A stretch of DNA of 53,845 bases, taken from assembly GCA_023402845.1 (NCBI GenBank), contig JAEYFP010000014.1:1-53845 (forward strand). Reading direction: 5' to 3'. The stretch comes from Bacillota bacterium. GTDB lineage: Bacteria; Bacillota; Clostridia; Lachnospirales; Lachnospiraceae. The notes beneath the pieces were generated by a model. That model was not told the DNA's origin, searched no databases, and worked only from the letters and a program-made list of their open reading frames with translations. The translations under genes and the position numbers were made by a program. Each line of letters begins with the position of its first letter. The stretch's first letter is position 1. Positions 26,453 to 34,998 of the stretch are shown one piece after another.

Positions 26453-27035
26453 CGCCCTTTGTTCCTTTCCTATAGGTCTTAAGCTTATCAAATGCCTGCT
26501 TGATATCTTCTACCCGGACTGCCATCAGGATAGAATCAAAAATCAAAAGACGGGAATCCTCATTAGTCAAGTCCCGATCCAGCGTTTCAACCAGCTGAAA
26601 ACGCCGAAACAGACCCAGTGCATTTCGCAGCGTAGTCTTATCCATCATTTTATCCCTAATCTTCAGACTCAAAAATTTATCATGAATCTCTCCCAAATTA
26701 ATAATTACCTCATCGCTTGCCGAAAGCTCTCTCTTTTTTTCATCAAATAAAATTCTCAGAATGAGCAGAATCACAGATTCATACAGCTTCAAATTCAGCC
26801 TGTTGTAGTTTTGAGAATTGGTCAGCTGAATAACACCGTATTCTTCGTTAATTTCGAGACGGTAACCAAGTATTCCTAGATAATCAGAAAATTCCGGCTT
26901 ATATTTTATGACAAAATAATAGTCAGATTTATTCGTAACATTGGCTTTACATAGAAAGCAGGTGCTGAGCAGTCTGTTAGAGATTCTTTTAAACTCCTCT
27001 TTGTCCCGCTGAAGCATATCCTTTAAAAATTCCAC
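26421..27035 (-). CDS. jetB: Wadjet kleisin-associated subunit JetB
   Basis: 204 residues of the DUF4194 type, the small kite-like winged-helix subunit that binds the kleisin JetA in the Wadjet condensin. It has mixed helices and strands (IISDxL-type helix start, LEINEEYGVIQL, then LLILRILFDEKK near 98). It begins with GTG, one base after the jetA stop, with AAAGGAAA upstream; an ATG at 27017 is possible. No enzymatic motif is expected or seen. Identification rests on size, order and general pattern in the jetA-B-C-D array. Confidence 0.88.
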   Translation of the reverse strand: MEFLKDMLQRDKEEFKRISNRLLSTCFLCKANVTNKSDYYFVIKYKPEFSDYLGILGYRLEINEEYGVIQLTNSQNYNRLNLKLYESVILLILRILFDEKKRELSASDEVIINLGEIHDKFLSLKIRDKMMDKTTLRNALGLFRRFQLVETLDRDLTNEDSRLLIFDSILMAVRVEDIKQAFDKLKTYRKGTKGDEEANENEAD

Positions 27036-27036
27036 T

Positions 27037-28419
27037 TTAGTTTCCTTTCTTTTGAATCAAAAAATCCTGAAATTGAAATCCGTTTATCTCGCATTTGTCT
27101 TGCATCTTAATTTTATATTCCATATTCTTTCTTTGACCATACAGTCTTACATAAATCACCTTCACAAAATCCTCTGTCGTCTCAAGCGGCAACTGCGCAG
27201 CCGGCATTTCTTTTCGCTCTCCGAGCTGCTCCCTGACATACTTGTTTATTTTCTCCGGATGAAGAACACGCTGCATCTTCTCCAGCATTTTTTGCAGCTT
27301 CTCCCGGCGCAGCTTAAGATCCGGCTCCCTGTCGTAAAGCTCAGAAGGCTCAAACTCCTTCTTCCCTTCAATCGGTGTATAAAATGAATTTTCATCCAAA
27401 AAAGACACACTGAAAATGCGCACGAGCTGATCAAGGAACTCTATTTCATAAATACCGCCCAACTCCATCTGCTCTCGATTGATTACTTCATTCAGTCCGA
27501 TCAGTAGTTCCTTCAGCTGCCCCCTGATATCCTCGCTGCCGGTCAGAAGGAATCTCGCCCTATTGATTGCCGCTCTTTGGTATTGTGTGTTTTTCTGATT
27601 GATCTCGACAAGAATATCATCCATATTTCGAAATGCATCAATGATATCATGCAGATAGCGATAAACAAGTTCCCTCGCATCTTCCACAGAAAGCTCTCTG
27701 ATTCCCGCTATCTCTCCGGCTGCCTTTTCAATGTAGGACCGGCTTCGGCTCTTTCCTTCTAATCTCTCTATAATCTCGGGACGAAACTTTGATACATTAT
27801 CCGAGGTCAGCAACCGATGATAGGCCTTGTCCACAATATTTGTAATATAATCGTTAAACAGTGCATTCATAATCTCAGCCACGGTCTTATGCCTCGTCAG
27901 TTCATCAATATAATGCTTGATGCTTGAGTTCAAATTCTTAAGTCCGGTAATCAGGTTGTCCATATTCTCAAGAATCTGTATCAGTACAACACCGGGATTG
28001 TCCGTATTACTTCGCACAAGGCTGTAAATGGTATAAATGTATCCCTGATATTCAATCTGCCTGCCTTCTGCAATTTCCAACAAATTCTTAATAATTTTTA
28101 CCGCATACTCCTTAAAATTCACTTTCTGTATATAGCTTTTGTCCGTCTCAATCTCAATCCATCCATAAAACTCCAGGCGTCTGAGCATCCAATTGGCCTT
28201 TCCTCTGCTATCGGCACCGTACAAATCCTCCTCTTTCAGATCAGCCGCATTTGTCTGCTCAAAATAGTACTGCAGTTCTTCTACAAGCACATCTCTTTCC
28301 ACACCAAAAGAACGCTGATTGTCCATAATGGCAAACAGCTTGCAGATACATTCCCAATATGCTATTTTTCCCGGTGCCGATAACGGTACAAAAAAATTGT
28401 CAGGTAACACATTAAACAT
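27037..28419 (-). CDS. jetA: Wadjet kleisin-like subunit JetA (type II)
   Basis: 460 residues, mostly helical, of the DUF5716-like type that marks Wadjet type II. The N-terminus (about 10-110) looks like a winged helix that binds the JetC head or neck (ANWMLRRLEFYGWIEIETD near 75), and the rest is a long helical kleisin-like rod with a C-terminal domain. It is the first gene of the unit. A promoter candidate is at 28479-28508, while the ribosome site is weak (AGAG). Together with JetB it connects the SMC-like ATPase heads. Confidence 0.9.
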   Translation of the reverse strand: MFNVLPDNFFVPLSAPGKIAYWECICKLFAIMDNQRSFGVERDVLVEELQYYFEQTNAADLKEEDLYGADSRGKANWMLRRLEFYGWIEIETDKSYIQKVNFKEYAVKIIKNLLEIAEGRQIEYQGYIYTIYSLVRSNTDNPGVVLIQILENMDNLITGLKNLNSSIKHYIDELTRHKTVAEIMNALFNDYITNIVDKAYHRLLTSDNVSKFRPEIIERLEGKSRSRSYIEKAAGEIAGIRELSVEDARELVYRYLHDIIDAFRNMDDILVEINQKNTQYQRAAINRARFLLTGSEDIRGQLKELLIGLNEVINREQMELGGIYEIEFLDQLVRIFSVSFLDENSFYTPIEGKKEFEPSELYDREPDLKLRREKLQKMLEKMQRVLHPEKINKYVREQLGERKEMPAAQLPLETTEDFVKVIYVRLYGQRKNMEYKIKMQDKCEINGFQFQDFLIQKKGN

Positions 28420-28478
28420 AATTAACTCTGGGACTTTCTATTAATAAACCATTTCGTAGAATGCTTGCGAACACATTC

Positions 28479-28508
28479 AGTATATCACAGCACCTATTAT
28501 ACAAGCAA
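28479..28508 (-). promoter_or_regulatory. Promoter candidate of the Wadjet operon
   Basis: Minus-strand TTGCTT (28503-28508), 18-bp spacer, TATACT (28479-28484), about 60 bp before jetA. A TATAAT also lies within the spacer, without a good -35 of its own. No operator-like palindrome is seen. Confidence 0.4.
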
Positions 28509-28596
28509 GGCTATCATTACCGTTCCTTCAGATACAAAATACGGCATAAAGCGAAACAATCCTTTTACGTAAGCGCGATATTGTGAGGGGTAAAAC

Positions 28597-30294
28597 CTAA
28601 AATGTAAACACAGCCTTATTATCGCCCGAGGTGGGCAGGTATTGACTTTTCGTTATCTTCCCCAAAATCATCAGTCCGGTATAATTGCCCATGGAGGTGA
28701 CCTCAGAATCTAAATCTGTAGAATCATACATATCGGAGTTATCACGCATGATAAGTTTGATTCCTTTGTTCAAATTTAATGTGCATTCAATAATGATCTT
28801 TTTATATCTATTTTTTTCCACCGTCAGCATACATTGCTCCTCCACGACAAGGAGGACTTTTAGAATTCGGTTGTGGTCAAATTCCTTGGAGAGCAAAATA
28901 CTTTCAATAGAATCTCTCAGCTTCATGACGTTTTCTTTTGTCGCCATGATATCAAAGGAGAAAATCTGTTCATCCATACTTTTGTCAATCAGCAGCGGAA
29001 CTGTACGCCCTTTGCTCATGATCTTAACAAGTAATGGAATTGATAGTATCGTAAATATCTCACCAACCAGAATCCCGATCCACACTCCGGTAAGAAGAAA
29101 TAACCTGCCAAAAATAATTACACACAAAATTCGAAAAACAAAATTACTGAAAGCAGTTATCATAATGGCTAAGCCGATTTTTTCGATATACAGATAATAA
29201 GAAGTAACCAGCAGCACCATGCTTGTCAGAATTGTGCTAAATGAAACAATCCTAACGGCAGTGACGGTTTGTTTTATCAGTTCAAAATTACTGATACCGA
29301 AAATTTTTACAATGTATGTTGCAAATATTAACATAACAGCCATAATAACCGCACCTTCAATTAAGGAAGTTTTAAAGGCTGCCTTCATGGTCTTTTTGAT
29401 CCCTTTTGTGTTGTTTTCACCATAATAAATATTGATAAGGGATTGTATTGATTGCCCTATTCCGTCAAATCCCATCAATAAGAACGTTAGAATATTTAAT
29501 ACAACTGTAAAAATAATAATTGCATTTTCTCCGAAATTGCGCAGCAAATACCGATTGATGATTAATGTTGCAGATGCAACAAACAGATAGGTTGTTGCAT
29601 CATTTAACCCAAACTTCAATATAGAAAAAATCTTTTTATAATCAAAATTCCATTTGAATTTTAATTGATTACTTTTTTGTCGAAAATGAAGAAGTATCAT
29701 CAAAAAAGCAAGCACATTGGATACAATGGTTCCCAACGCAACACCTGCAATTCCAATCCATTGACATAAGAGAAACGAGGTCATCACGTTGATAATCATT
29801 TGAAATAAAATAGTAAATGTGGCCAGATTTACATTTCCCTCGCTTAAAATAACCAAAAACATAGTACTGCAGATTGGTTGAATCAAAGGCATAAAAATCA
29901 AAATATGAAAGTAAGCTTCCGCATACAGATAGGTGCTTGATGTAACACCAAGCAGTTGCAATATTTGAGGCTCAAATACGATCGACATTACCGTAGAGAT
30001 AATTCCCAACATGATTGACAAAATAACACCCTGGCTAAAATATTGATTTGCAGTTTTTCTGCTGCCTTTTCCGATTTCTATGGTCATTAATATGGGCGTT
30101 CCAATGGAAACTAACATTCTTAAAAAAATGCAAAATGTATAATAAGGCATCATTAAGGTGATCGCGGAAAGAAATTTTTCACCCATTATATTTCCTACAA
30201 TGATGTTATCTAATAAAACCACAAAATATTCAAACACCATACTTAAGGTCGAAACCAACAGTAAGGACTTAAATTTCTTTTCTGCATAGGTCAT
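28597..30294 (-). CDS. MATE-family exporter fused to a degenerate HATPase-like domain
   Basis: 565 residues. Residues about 1-435 are a twelve-helix MATE exporter, which expels organic cations or drugs using an ion gradient. The extra 125-130 C-terminal residues are soluble and follow the order of a GHKL/anti-sigma-kinase ATPase: a helix EEQCMLTVEKN in the position of the N-box, then IKLIMRDNSDMYDSTD in the position of the G1 box, then GLMILGKI. The N-box Asn and the Gly-rich lid are not well kept, so ATP binding is doubtful. The start at 30294 has GGAGG nine bases upstream and overlaps the symporter gene by 26 bases, so the two are coupled. Confidence 0.8.
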   Translation of the reverse strand: MTYAEKKFKSLLLVSTLSMVFEYFVVLLDNIIVGNIMGEKFLSAITLMMPYYTFCIFLRMLVSIGTPILMTIEIGKGSRKTANQYFSQGVILSIMLGIISTVMSIVFEPQILQLLGVTSSTYLYAEAYFHILIFMPLIQPICSTMFLVILSEGNVNLATFTILFQMIINVMTSFLLCQWIGIAGVALGTIVSNVLAFLMILLHFRQKSNQLKFKWNFDYKKIFSILKFGLNDATTYLFVASATLIINRYLLRNFGENAIIIFTVVLNILTFLLMGFDGIGQSIQSLINIYYGENNTKGIKKTMKAAFKTSLIEGAVIMAVMLIFATYIVKIFGISNFELIKQTVTAVRIVSFSTILTSMVLLVTSYYLYIEKIGLAIMITAFSNFVFRILCVIIFGRLFLLTGVWIGILVGEIFTILSIPLLVKIMSKGRTVPLLIDKSMDEQIFSFDIMATKENVMKLRDSIESILLSKEFDHNRILKVLLVVEEQCMLTVEKNRYKKIIIECTLNLNKGIKLIMRDNSDMYDSTDLDSEVTSMGNYTGLMILGKITKSQYLPTSGDNKAVFTF

Positions 30295-31666
30295 GGGGTG
30301 TCGCCTCCTCACAAGACGTTTCCGACTGAACGCTGTTTGTATCCGGCTCTTGATATTTGCGAAAGGCGAATAACGTCAGCACTGAAAAAAGCAAGCAGAT
30401 AAATCCGGAATAATATAGACCCAGCTTGCTTACATTTGCGCCGGCAGAAGCCCCAATTCTTATAATAAAAGGAAGAATGATAAATGCAAATGTTTGCGAA
30501 AACTTAAACGAAAAATTTTGGAATGCACTGTGATATCCTGAACGGTGTTTGTGGTTCACCTTTCTGTCATATTCGGCAATATCTGCAAATATGACATAAG
30601 GAAAAACCGCATAAGTGGCGTAAGGATATACCAGGCATCCATAATAAATAATCAGAAGCACCGTTCCGCTTACGAAATTTAATGTGATAGGCGTCAGCAA
30701 AATATTAACAAAGGCTAAGCAGCAACAAACGGCTGCAATACATAGTTGTTTCTTCACGTTTGTTCGATTCGCCATATAAACCGCAAAAAAGATAGTTGCA
30801 GTTGATATCACATAATAAATGCTCTGTGACATTGAAAAAGCTTCTTCCGGTAAAGAAAACAATATTGTTATGTAGTATAGGTCTAACGAATCGATGGCAA
30901 AAGTTAATATGTTCAGGGCAAAAAAACCGATAAACGCCCATCTGAATTGTTCAATTGAAAAAATTTCTTTGATGGTTTGCAAAATCGATCTATGATAATC
31001 TTCCGATACAAAATAATCTCTTTCTTTAATAACAGCCATTGGCAGCCAGGCAGCAACACCAGCTAATAAACTCAGAGCCAATATGACGATCCTCCAGGAG
31101 GCCATCACAGAAAAGTTTAAATCGACCAAAATGCTTTTAAATTCGGGAAGAAGAATTACCACAATCGTTCCCAAGAAATACATAATTGCTGATACCAGGT
31201 ATGTATAGATTCTTTTGCTGCCTGCCGGAACAATCTCTTGCTCCAGAGCATAATACGAAACATAATAAAGTGAAAATGACAGGTAGTAAACAATTAAAAA
31301 GAACCCTAGCCAAAGAACATTCCAAATACTTGCTTTGTTAAAGGGAACAAAAAAAATAAGTGCTGTGGACAAAACCAAAGCGACCAAACTACTCTTCATA
31401 ATGGGAATGCGCCTGCCGGCTTTGCCTGATTTTCTGCTATCTATAAATTTTGAAATGATAACATCTATAAAAAGATCAAAAACAAATCCAACTGCTTTCA
31501 CTGCGCTAAAACTTAATGCGGCCCGAGGCAACAATACTAAGATGCCCGAATCTTCAGAGGGCAAAAAATAATACATTAAATAGGACGCTATGATGCCCGT
31601 AAAAATAGCATCAGAAAAGTCGGTCAGCGACAGCATAAAAATCTTGAATTTAGATATTTGTTTCAT
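30269..31666 (-). CDS. GPH-type sugar:cation symporter (MFS superfamily)
   Basis: 465 residues with about twelve membrane segments. The motif FDLFIDVIISKFIDSRKSGKAGRR at about 52-75 (positions given, sequence partly cited) corresponds to the DPxxGxLSDR-type loop of glycoside-pentoside-hexuronide cation symporters. Such carriers bring in glycosides, pentoses or uronates. It has a promoter inside the end of the upstream glycerate kinase gene. The ATG at 31666 follows AAAAAGGA; the frame open to 31696 is less likely. It may supply the same catabolic cluster as its upstream neighbours, or form a separate unit with the MATE exporter. Confidence 0.8.
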   Translation of the reverse strand: MKQISKFKIFMLSLTDFSDAIFTGIIASYLMYYFLPSEDSGILVLLPRAALSFSAVKAVGFVFDLFIDVIISKFIDSRKSGKAGRRIPIMKSSLVALVLSTALIFFVPFNKASIWNVLWLGFFLIVYYLSFSLYYVSYYALEQEIVPAGSKRIYTYLVSAIMYFLGTIVVILLPEFKSILVDLNFSVMASWRIVILALSLLAGVAAWLPMAVIKERDYFVSEDYHRSILQTIKEIFSIEQFRWAFIGFFALNILTFAIDSLDLYYITILFSLPEEAFSMSQSIYYVISTATIFFAVYMANRTNVKKQLCIAAVCCCLAFVNILLTPITLNFVSGTVLLIIYYGCLVYPYATYAVFPYVIFADIAEYDRKVNHKHRSGYHSAFQNFSFKFSQTFAFIILPFIIRIGASAGANVSKLGLYYSGFICLLFSVLTLFAFRKYQEPDTNSVQSETSCEEATPHDLCRKEI

Positions 31667-31782
31667 ATTTATGACCATCCTTTTTGCCGCGCTCAAAGCA
31701 TAAATCCGCAGGGCATCAGCTTGTCTTTAGAGAGACGAACTCCTCGTTTTTCAGTGAGAAGTCAGTCAATGCTTGTTTTAGT

Positions 31783-31826
31783 TTGGTATTTAGTTTATAT
31801 TATAATACCAACACTGTTATGGTCAA
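31783..31826 (-). promoter_or_regulatory. Promoter with overlapping inverted repeat before the symporter gene
   Basis: Minus-strand TTGACC (31821-31826), 16-bp spacer, TATAAT (31799-31804). Inverted repeat TTGGTATT (31783-31790) and AATACCAA (31804-31811) brackets the -10 element, an ideal place for a repressor. The whole element overlaps the 3' end of the glycerate kinase gene. No regulator can be assigned. Confidence 0.5.
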
Positions 31827-32976
31827 GCTTTTTTGTAACGTTTAAGGATCTTATAAGCCGAAACACCTGTTCAGCGGTCCTTTCCATATTTTTAATCGCC
31901 GTTTCACTTTTCATTGCCTCATCAAGCGTCATGATTCCGGGCAATATTGAAAAGAAAGCGCTAATTCCAGCTTGATTGCAATAGTTTGCATCCTCTGACA
32001 ACGATCCGGCAAAGGCAATTACCGGTATATTATATTTTTCGGCAACAGCAGCAACACCGGCAGGTGCCTTCCCCATCATTGTCTGGCTGTCCAGTCTCCC
32101 TTCCCCTGTTACAACATAATCTGCATCCTTGATACATTCCTCCAAATTGATTGCCTTCATCACCAAAGTAATACCCGGTTCCAGTGTTCCCTTTAAGAAG
32201 CTTATGAAAGCAAATCCCATTCCCCCTGCCGCTCCGGCGCCTTCCGCAAAGCTATGATCCATGCCCGAATAAGCGGCAACCATCTTTGCAAACCTCTGTA
32301 CCTTTCCGTCGATACGCTCTTTATCCGACTCCTTCAAGCCCTTCTGCGGTCCAAATATATAGGAGGCTCCATTTGATCCATATAGGGGATTTTTTACATC
32401 ACATGCAATTCGAAAAGTACACTGGCTTAATTCTCTGACGGCTTCAGTATCGTCAATATTAGTAATTTGGTCCAAAAAATCAGCTCCCTGCGAAACCTCT
32501 TTTCCTTTTTCATCCAGAAATCGATAGCCAAGGGCCGACAGCATTCCCATTCCGCAGTCGTTAGTTGCACTTCCTCCGATACCGACTATAAACTCGCGGC
32601 ACCCCTTTCCAATTGCGTCCCTGATCATCTCCCCGACCCCGTAGGTCGTCGCCCTCAACGGGTCTAACTCCTCTTTTTTCAGAAGAGCAATTCCGGAAGC
32701 TGCCGCCATCTCTATAATTGCAATTTTGGATTTCTCCACGATCCCATAAGTAACTCGCACAGGCTGTAAAAATGGCCCTCGCACCACAAGAGATACCATC
32801 CGCCCGCCGAATCCCTCCGCAAGCGCCTCCGCAGTCCCTTCTCCTCCATCTGCGAGCGGCCTTACAACAACCTCAGCATCCGGATGGGCCTTTAATATGC
32901 CAGTCCTAACAGCATTTCCCGCTTCTGTAGAGGACAAGCTTCCCTTCAAAGAATCTATTGCAATTACAACCTTCAT
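31795..32976 (-). CDS. Glycerate kinase (GlxK/GarK family)
   Basis: 393 residues. It phosphorylates D-glycerate with ATP; this family (GarK/GlxK) usually gives 2-phosphoglycerate, which enters lower glycolysis. Family landmarks are visible: IDSLKGSLSS at 7-16, RPLADGGEGTAEAL near 39, GIGGSATNDCGMG near 152, GAGAAGGMG near 246 and TGEGRLDSQT near 290. It is the last gene of the catabolic cluster, so its substrate is probably formed by the D-2-hydroxyacid dehydrogenase two genes upstream. GGAG precedes the ATG. Confidence 0.94.
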   Translation of the reverse strand: MKVVIAIDSLKGSLSSTEAGNAVRTGILKAHPDAEVVVRPLADGGEGTAEALAEGFGGRMVSLVVRGPFLQPVRVTYGIVEKSKIAIIEMAAASGIALLKKEELDPLRATTYGVGEMIRDAIGKGCREFIVGIGGSATNDCGMGMLSALGYRFLDEKGKEVSQGADFLDQITNIDDTEAVRELSQCTFRIACDVKNPLYGSNGASYIFGPQKGLKESDKERIDGKVQRFAKMVAAYSGMDHSFAEGAGAAGGMGFAFISFLKGTLEPGITLVMKAINLEECIKDADYVVTGEGRLDSQTMMGKAPAGVAAVAEKYNIPVIAFAGSLSEDANYCNQAGISAFFSILPGIMTLDEAMKSETAIKNMERTAEQVFRLIRSLNVTKKLDHNSVGIII

Positions 32977-33035
32977 TTCCTTTTCTCCTATTCGATTTTA
33001 TTGATCGGCCACAATCGCATCAGCAATCATGTGCT

Positions 33036-33887
33036 TTATAGCTTTCTGTTTGCCGTCGCCTTTCTAGTCGACTGGATTGCTTCATATGCATTTTGATAAT
33101 CCAGTAAGCTGGCAGTAGCAACCAACACGTCAATAACCGACAGCTGGGCTATCCTGGCAGTCACCGACTCCGAACGAAAAACTGTTTCTTTGATAGAAGT
33201 CAGAAGCATAATATCACAGAATTTGCTCATAGGGGTCTTTCCCAGTGTGCTCAGTCCAATCGTAACCGCACCATTTTTCTTCGCCAAACGCAATGCTTCC
33301 ACTACCTCCATATTGCTTCCGGAATGTGAGATGCCAAATGCTACATCGCCTCTTTTTAGCAGAGCAGAGGACATCGCCTGAATATCTGCATCTGCATACG
33401 CATAGCTTTGGATGCCGATCTTTAAAAGCTTATGCATTGCGTCTCTTCCTACAATGCCGCTCCCTCCGCTTCCAAAAAACACAACCTTATCAGCATTCGT
33501 AATTGCTTTAACCGCACCTTCCACTTCATTAGAGTCCAAAATATGAATGGTCTCTTCCAAAGTTTCAATTTCAAGCCTGATTATTTTATTAATAATTTGC
33601 TGTGTTGTATCACTTTTTTCCAGAGAAGAATTAAGATGCTTGTACGGAGCCATATCATCCTGAGCCAGATTAATTTTAAATTCCTGATATCCTTTATACC
33701 CAATATGGCGGCAAAACCTAACAACCGTTGCATCGCTGGAGTTTGCCTGCTCCGCCAAATCTGTCACCGTCATGTTCAGCACATTCACATGGTTTTCAAG
33801 AACGTACTCCGCTACTTTTTTTTCCGATTCTGTTAATACCTTCATTTTTGTCCTGATATTCATAAGGCATGAATCATGATTATCCAT
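33036..33887 (-). CDS. RpiR/MurR-family transcriptional regulator
   Basis: 283 residues. An N-terminal HTH_6 domain (about 1-78, LTESEKKVAEYVLEN, then SDATVVRFCRHIGYKGYQEFK) is followed by a SIS domain (about 120-260, VVFFGSGGSGIVGRDA, then DVAFGISHSGSNMEVVEAL), which binds phosphosugars. It lies inside the cluster between the dehydrogenase and glycerate kinase genes and probably senses a pathway phosphosugar or acid. A TGAAATA-T-TATTTCA palindrome upstream of the cluster at 43595-43609 resembles sites used by this family. GGAG lies nine bases before the ATG. Confidence 0.95.
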   Translation of the reverse strand: MDNHDSCLMNIRTKMKVLTESEKKVAEYVLENHVNVLNMTVTDLAEQANSSDATVVRFCRHIGYKGYQEFKINLAQDDMAPYKHLNSSLEKSDTTQQIINKIIRLEIETLEETIHILDSNEVEGAVKAITNADKVVFFGSGGSGIVGRDAMHKLLKIGIQSYAYADADIQAMSSALLKRGDVAFGISHSGSNMEVVEALRLAKKNGAVTIGLSTLGKTPMSKFCDIMLLTSIKETVFRSESVTARIAQLSVIDVLVATASLLDYQNAYEAIQSTRKATANRKL

Positions 33888-33989
33888 CCAACAATTCTCC
33901 TATCTTTTCTGTAAGTTCCACATATATCCAATTACCTTTTTATTATAAATCTTTTTTCTCAAAAAAGCATTATAAGTTTCCGTCAGTCA

Positions 33990-34955
33990 CTACTTATTTA
34001 CAATATTAATTGGATTACCGCTTAGAAACGCCCTGATATTTCCCACGGTCTCATCCATAATTCTTTGCCTTGATTCTTTGGCTGCCCATGAGATATGCGG
34101 CGTTATAATACAATTTCTGGCATTCAAAAGAGGATTATCACTTTTAATCGGTTCTGTCGATACAACATCAAGACCGGCTGCATATACCTTGCCATCATTT
34201 AATGCATCGGCCAAATCCTGCTCTGCCACCAGCTGCCCGCGGCTGTTATTGATGATAATCACTCCGTCCTTCATTTTATTAATATTTTCTTTACATATAA
34301 TTTTTTCTGTCTCCGGAAACAACGGGCAATGAAGGCATATCACATCTGATTCCTTAAATAAACGTTCTAAAGGAACATATTCTGCCAGTTCTTTCCCCTG
34401 ATCACTCTGAAAGTCGTCATAGGCAATCACACGCATATTCATTGCTCTTAAAATCCTCGCTGTCGTCTGGCCGATCCGCCCGAGGCCAATAATCCCGACT
34501 GTTTTTTCTGCCAGCTCTATCATAGGATAATCCCAATAGCACCAATCCTGATTTTTTTCCCATCTTCCCGTCTTCACCGTATTGTCATGATGTCCATAAT
34601 GTGCACATATCTCAAGCAAAAGGCCAACCGCATATTGTCCCACAATATCTGTTCCATAGGTTGGCACGTTTGCAACCAGAATCCCCTTTTCCTTACAATA
34701 CTGATAATCTGCCGCATTGTATCCTGTTGCCAAAAACGCTATCAGTTTCATATTCTCACATTGATCAATTGTAGCTCTGGAAATAGGTGTTTTATTTGTA
34801 ACAACAATTTCCGCATCTCCAATTCGTTCGGCAATTATTTGATCCTCTGCATAAGAGGTTCTTTCATAAATTTGAACCTCTCCCAGCTCCTTCATTTCCT
34901 CCCAGCTAAGATCCCCCGGATTTTCAGTATACCCATCCAATACAACAATCTTCAT
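33990..34955 (-). CDS. D-2-hydroxyacid dehydrogenase (hydroxypyruvate/glyoxylate reductase type)
   Basis: 321 residues. NAD(P)-binding fold with GLGRIGQ near 157, catalytic Arg in NNSRGQL near 237, Glu in STEP near 266 and His in HISW near 289. The family interconverts 2-ketoacids and D-2-hydroxyacids; the plain glycerate-dehydrogenase type is the closest in outline. Placed with glycerate kinase it would reduce hydroxypyruvate to D-glycerate, which is then phosphorylated. Substrate is inferred from context. GAGGAAG precedes the ATG. Confidence 0.92.
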   Translation of the reverse strand: MKIVVLDGYTENPGDLSWEEMKELGEVQIYERTSYAEDQIIAERIGDAEIVVTNKTPISRATIDQCENMKLIAFLATGYNAADYQYCKEKGILVANVPTYGTDIVGQYAVGLLLEICAHYGHHDNTVKTGRWEKNQDWCYWDYPMIELAEKTVGIIGLGRIGQTTARILRAMNMRVIAYDDFQSDQGKELAEYVPLERLFKESDVICLHCPLFPETEKIICKENINKMKDGVIIINNSRGQLVAEQDLADALNDGKVYAAGLDVVSTEPIKSDNPLLNARNCIITPHISWAAKESRQRIMDETVGNIRAFLSGNPINIVNK

Positions 34956-34998
34956 TTCTTTCTTCCTCTCTTTATTTCGCCTGACATCCCGCTATCAC

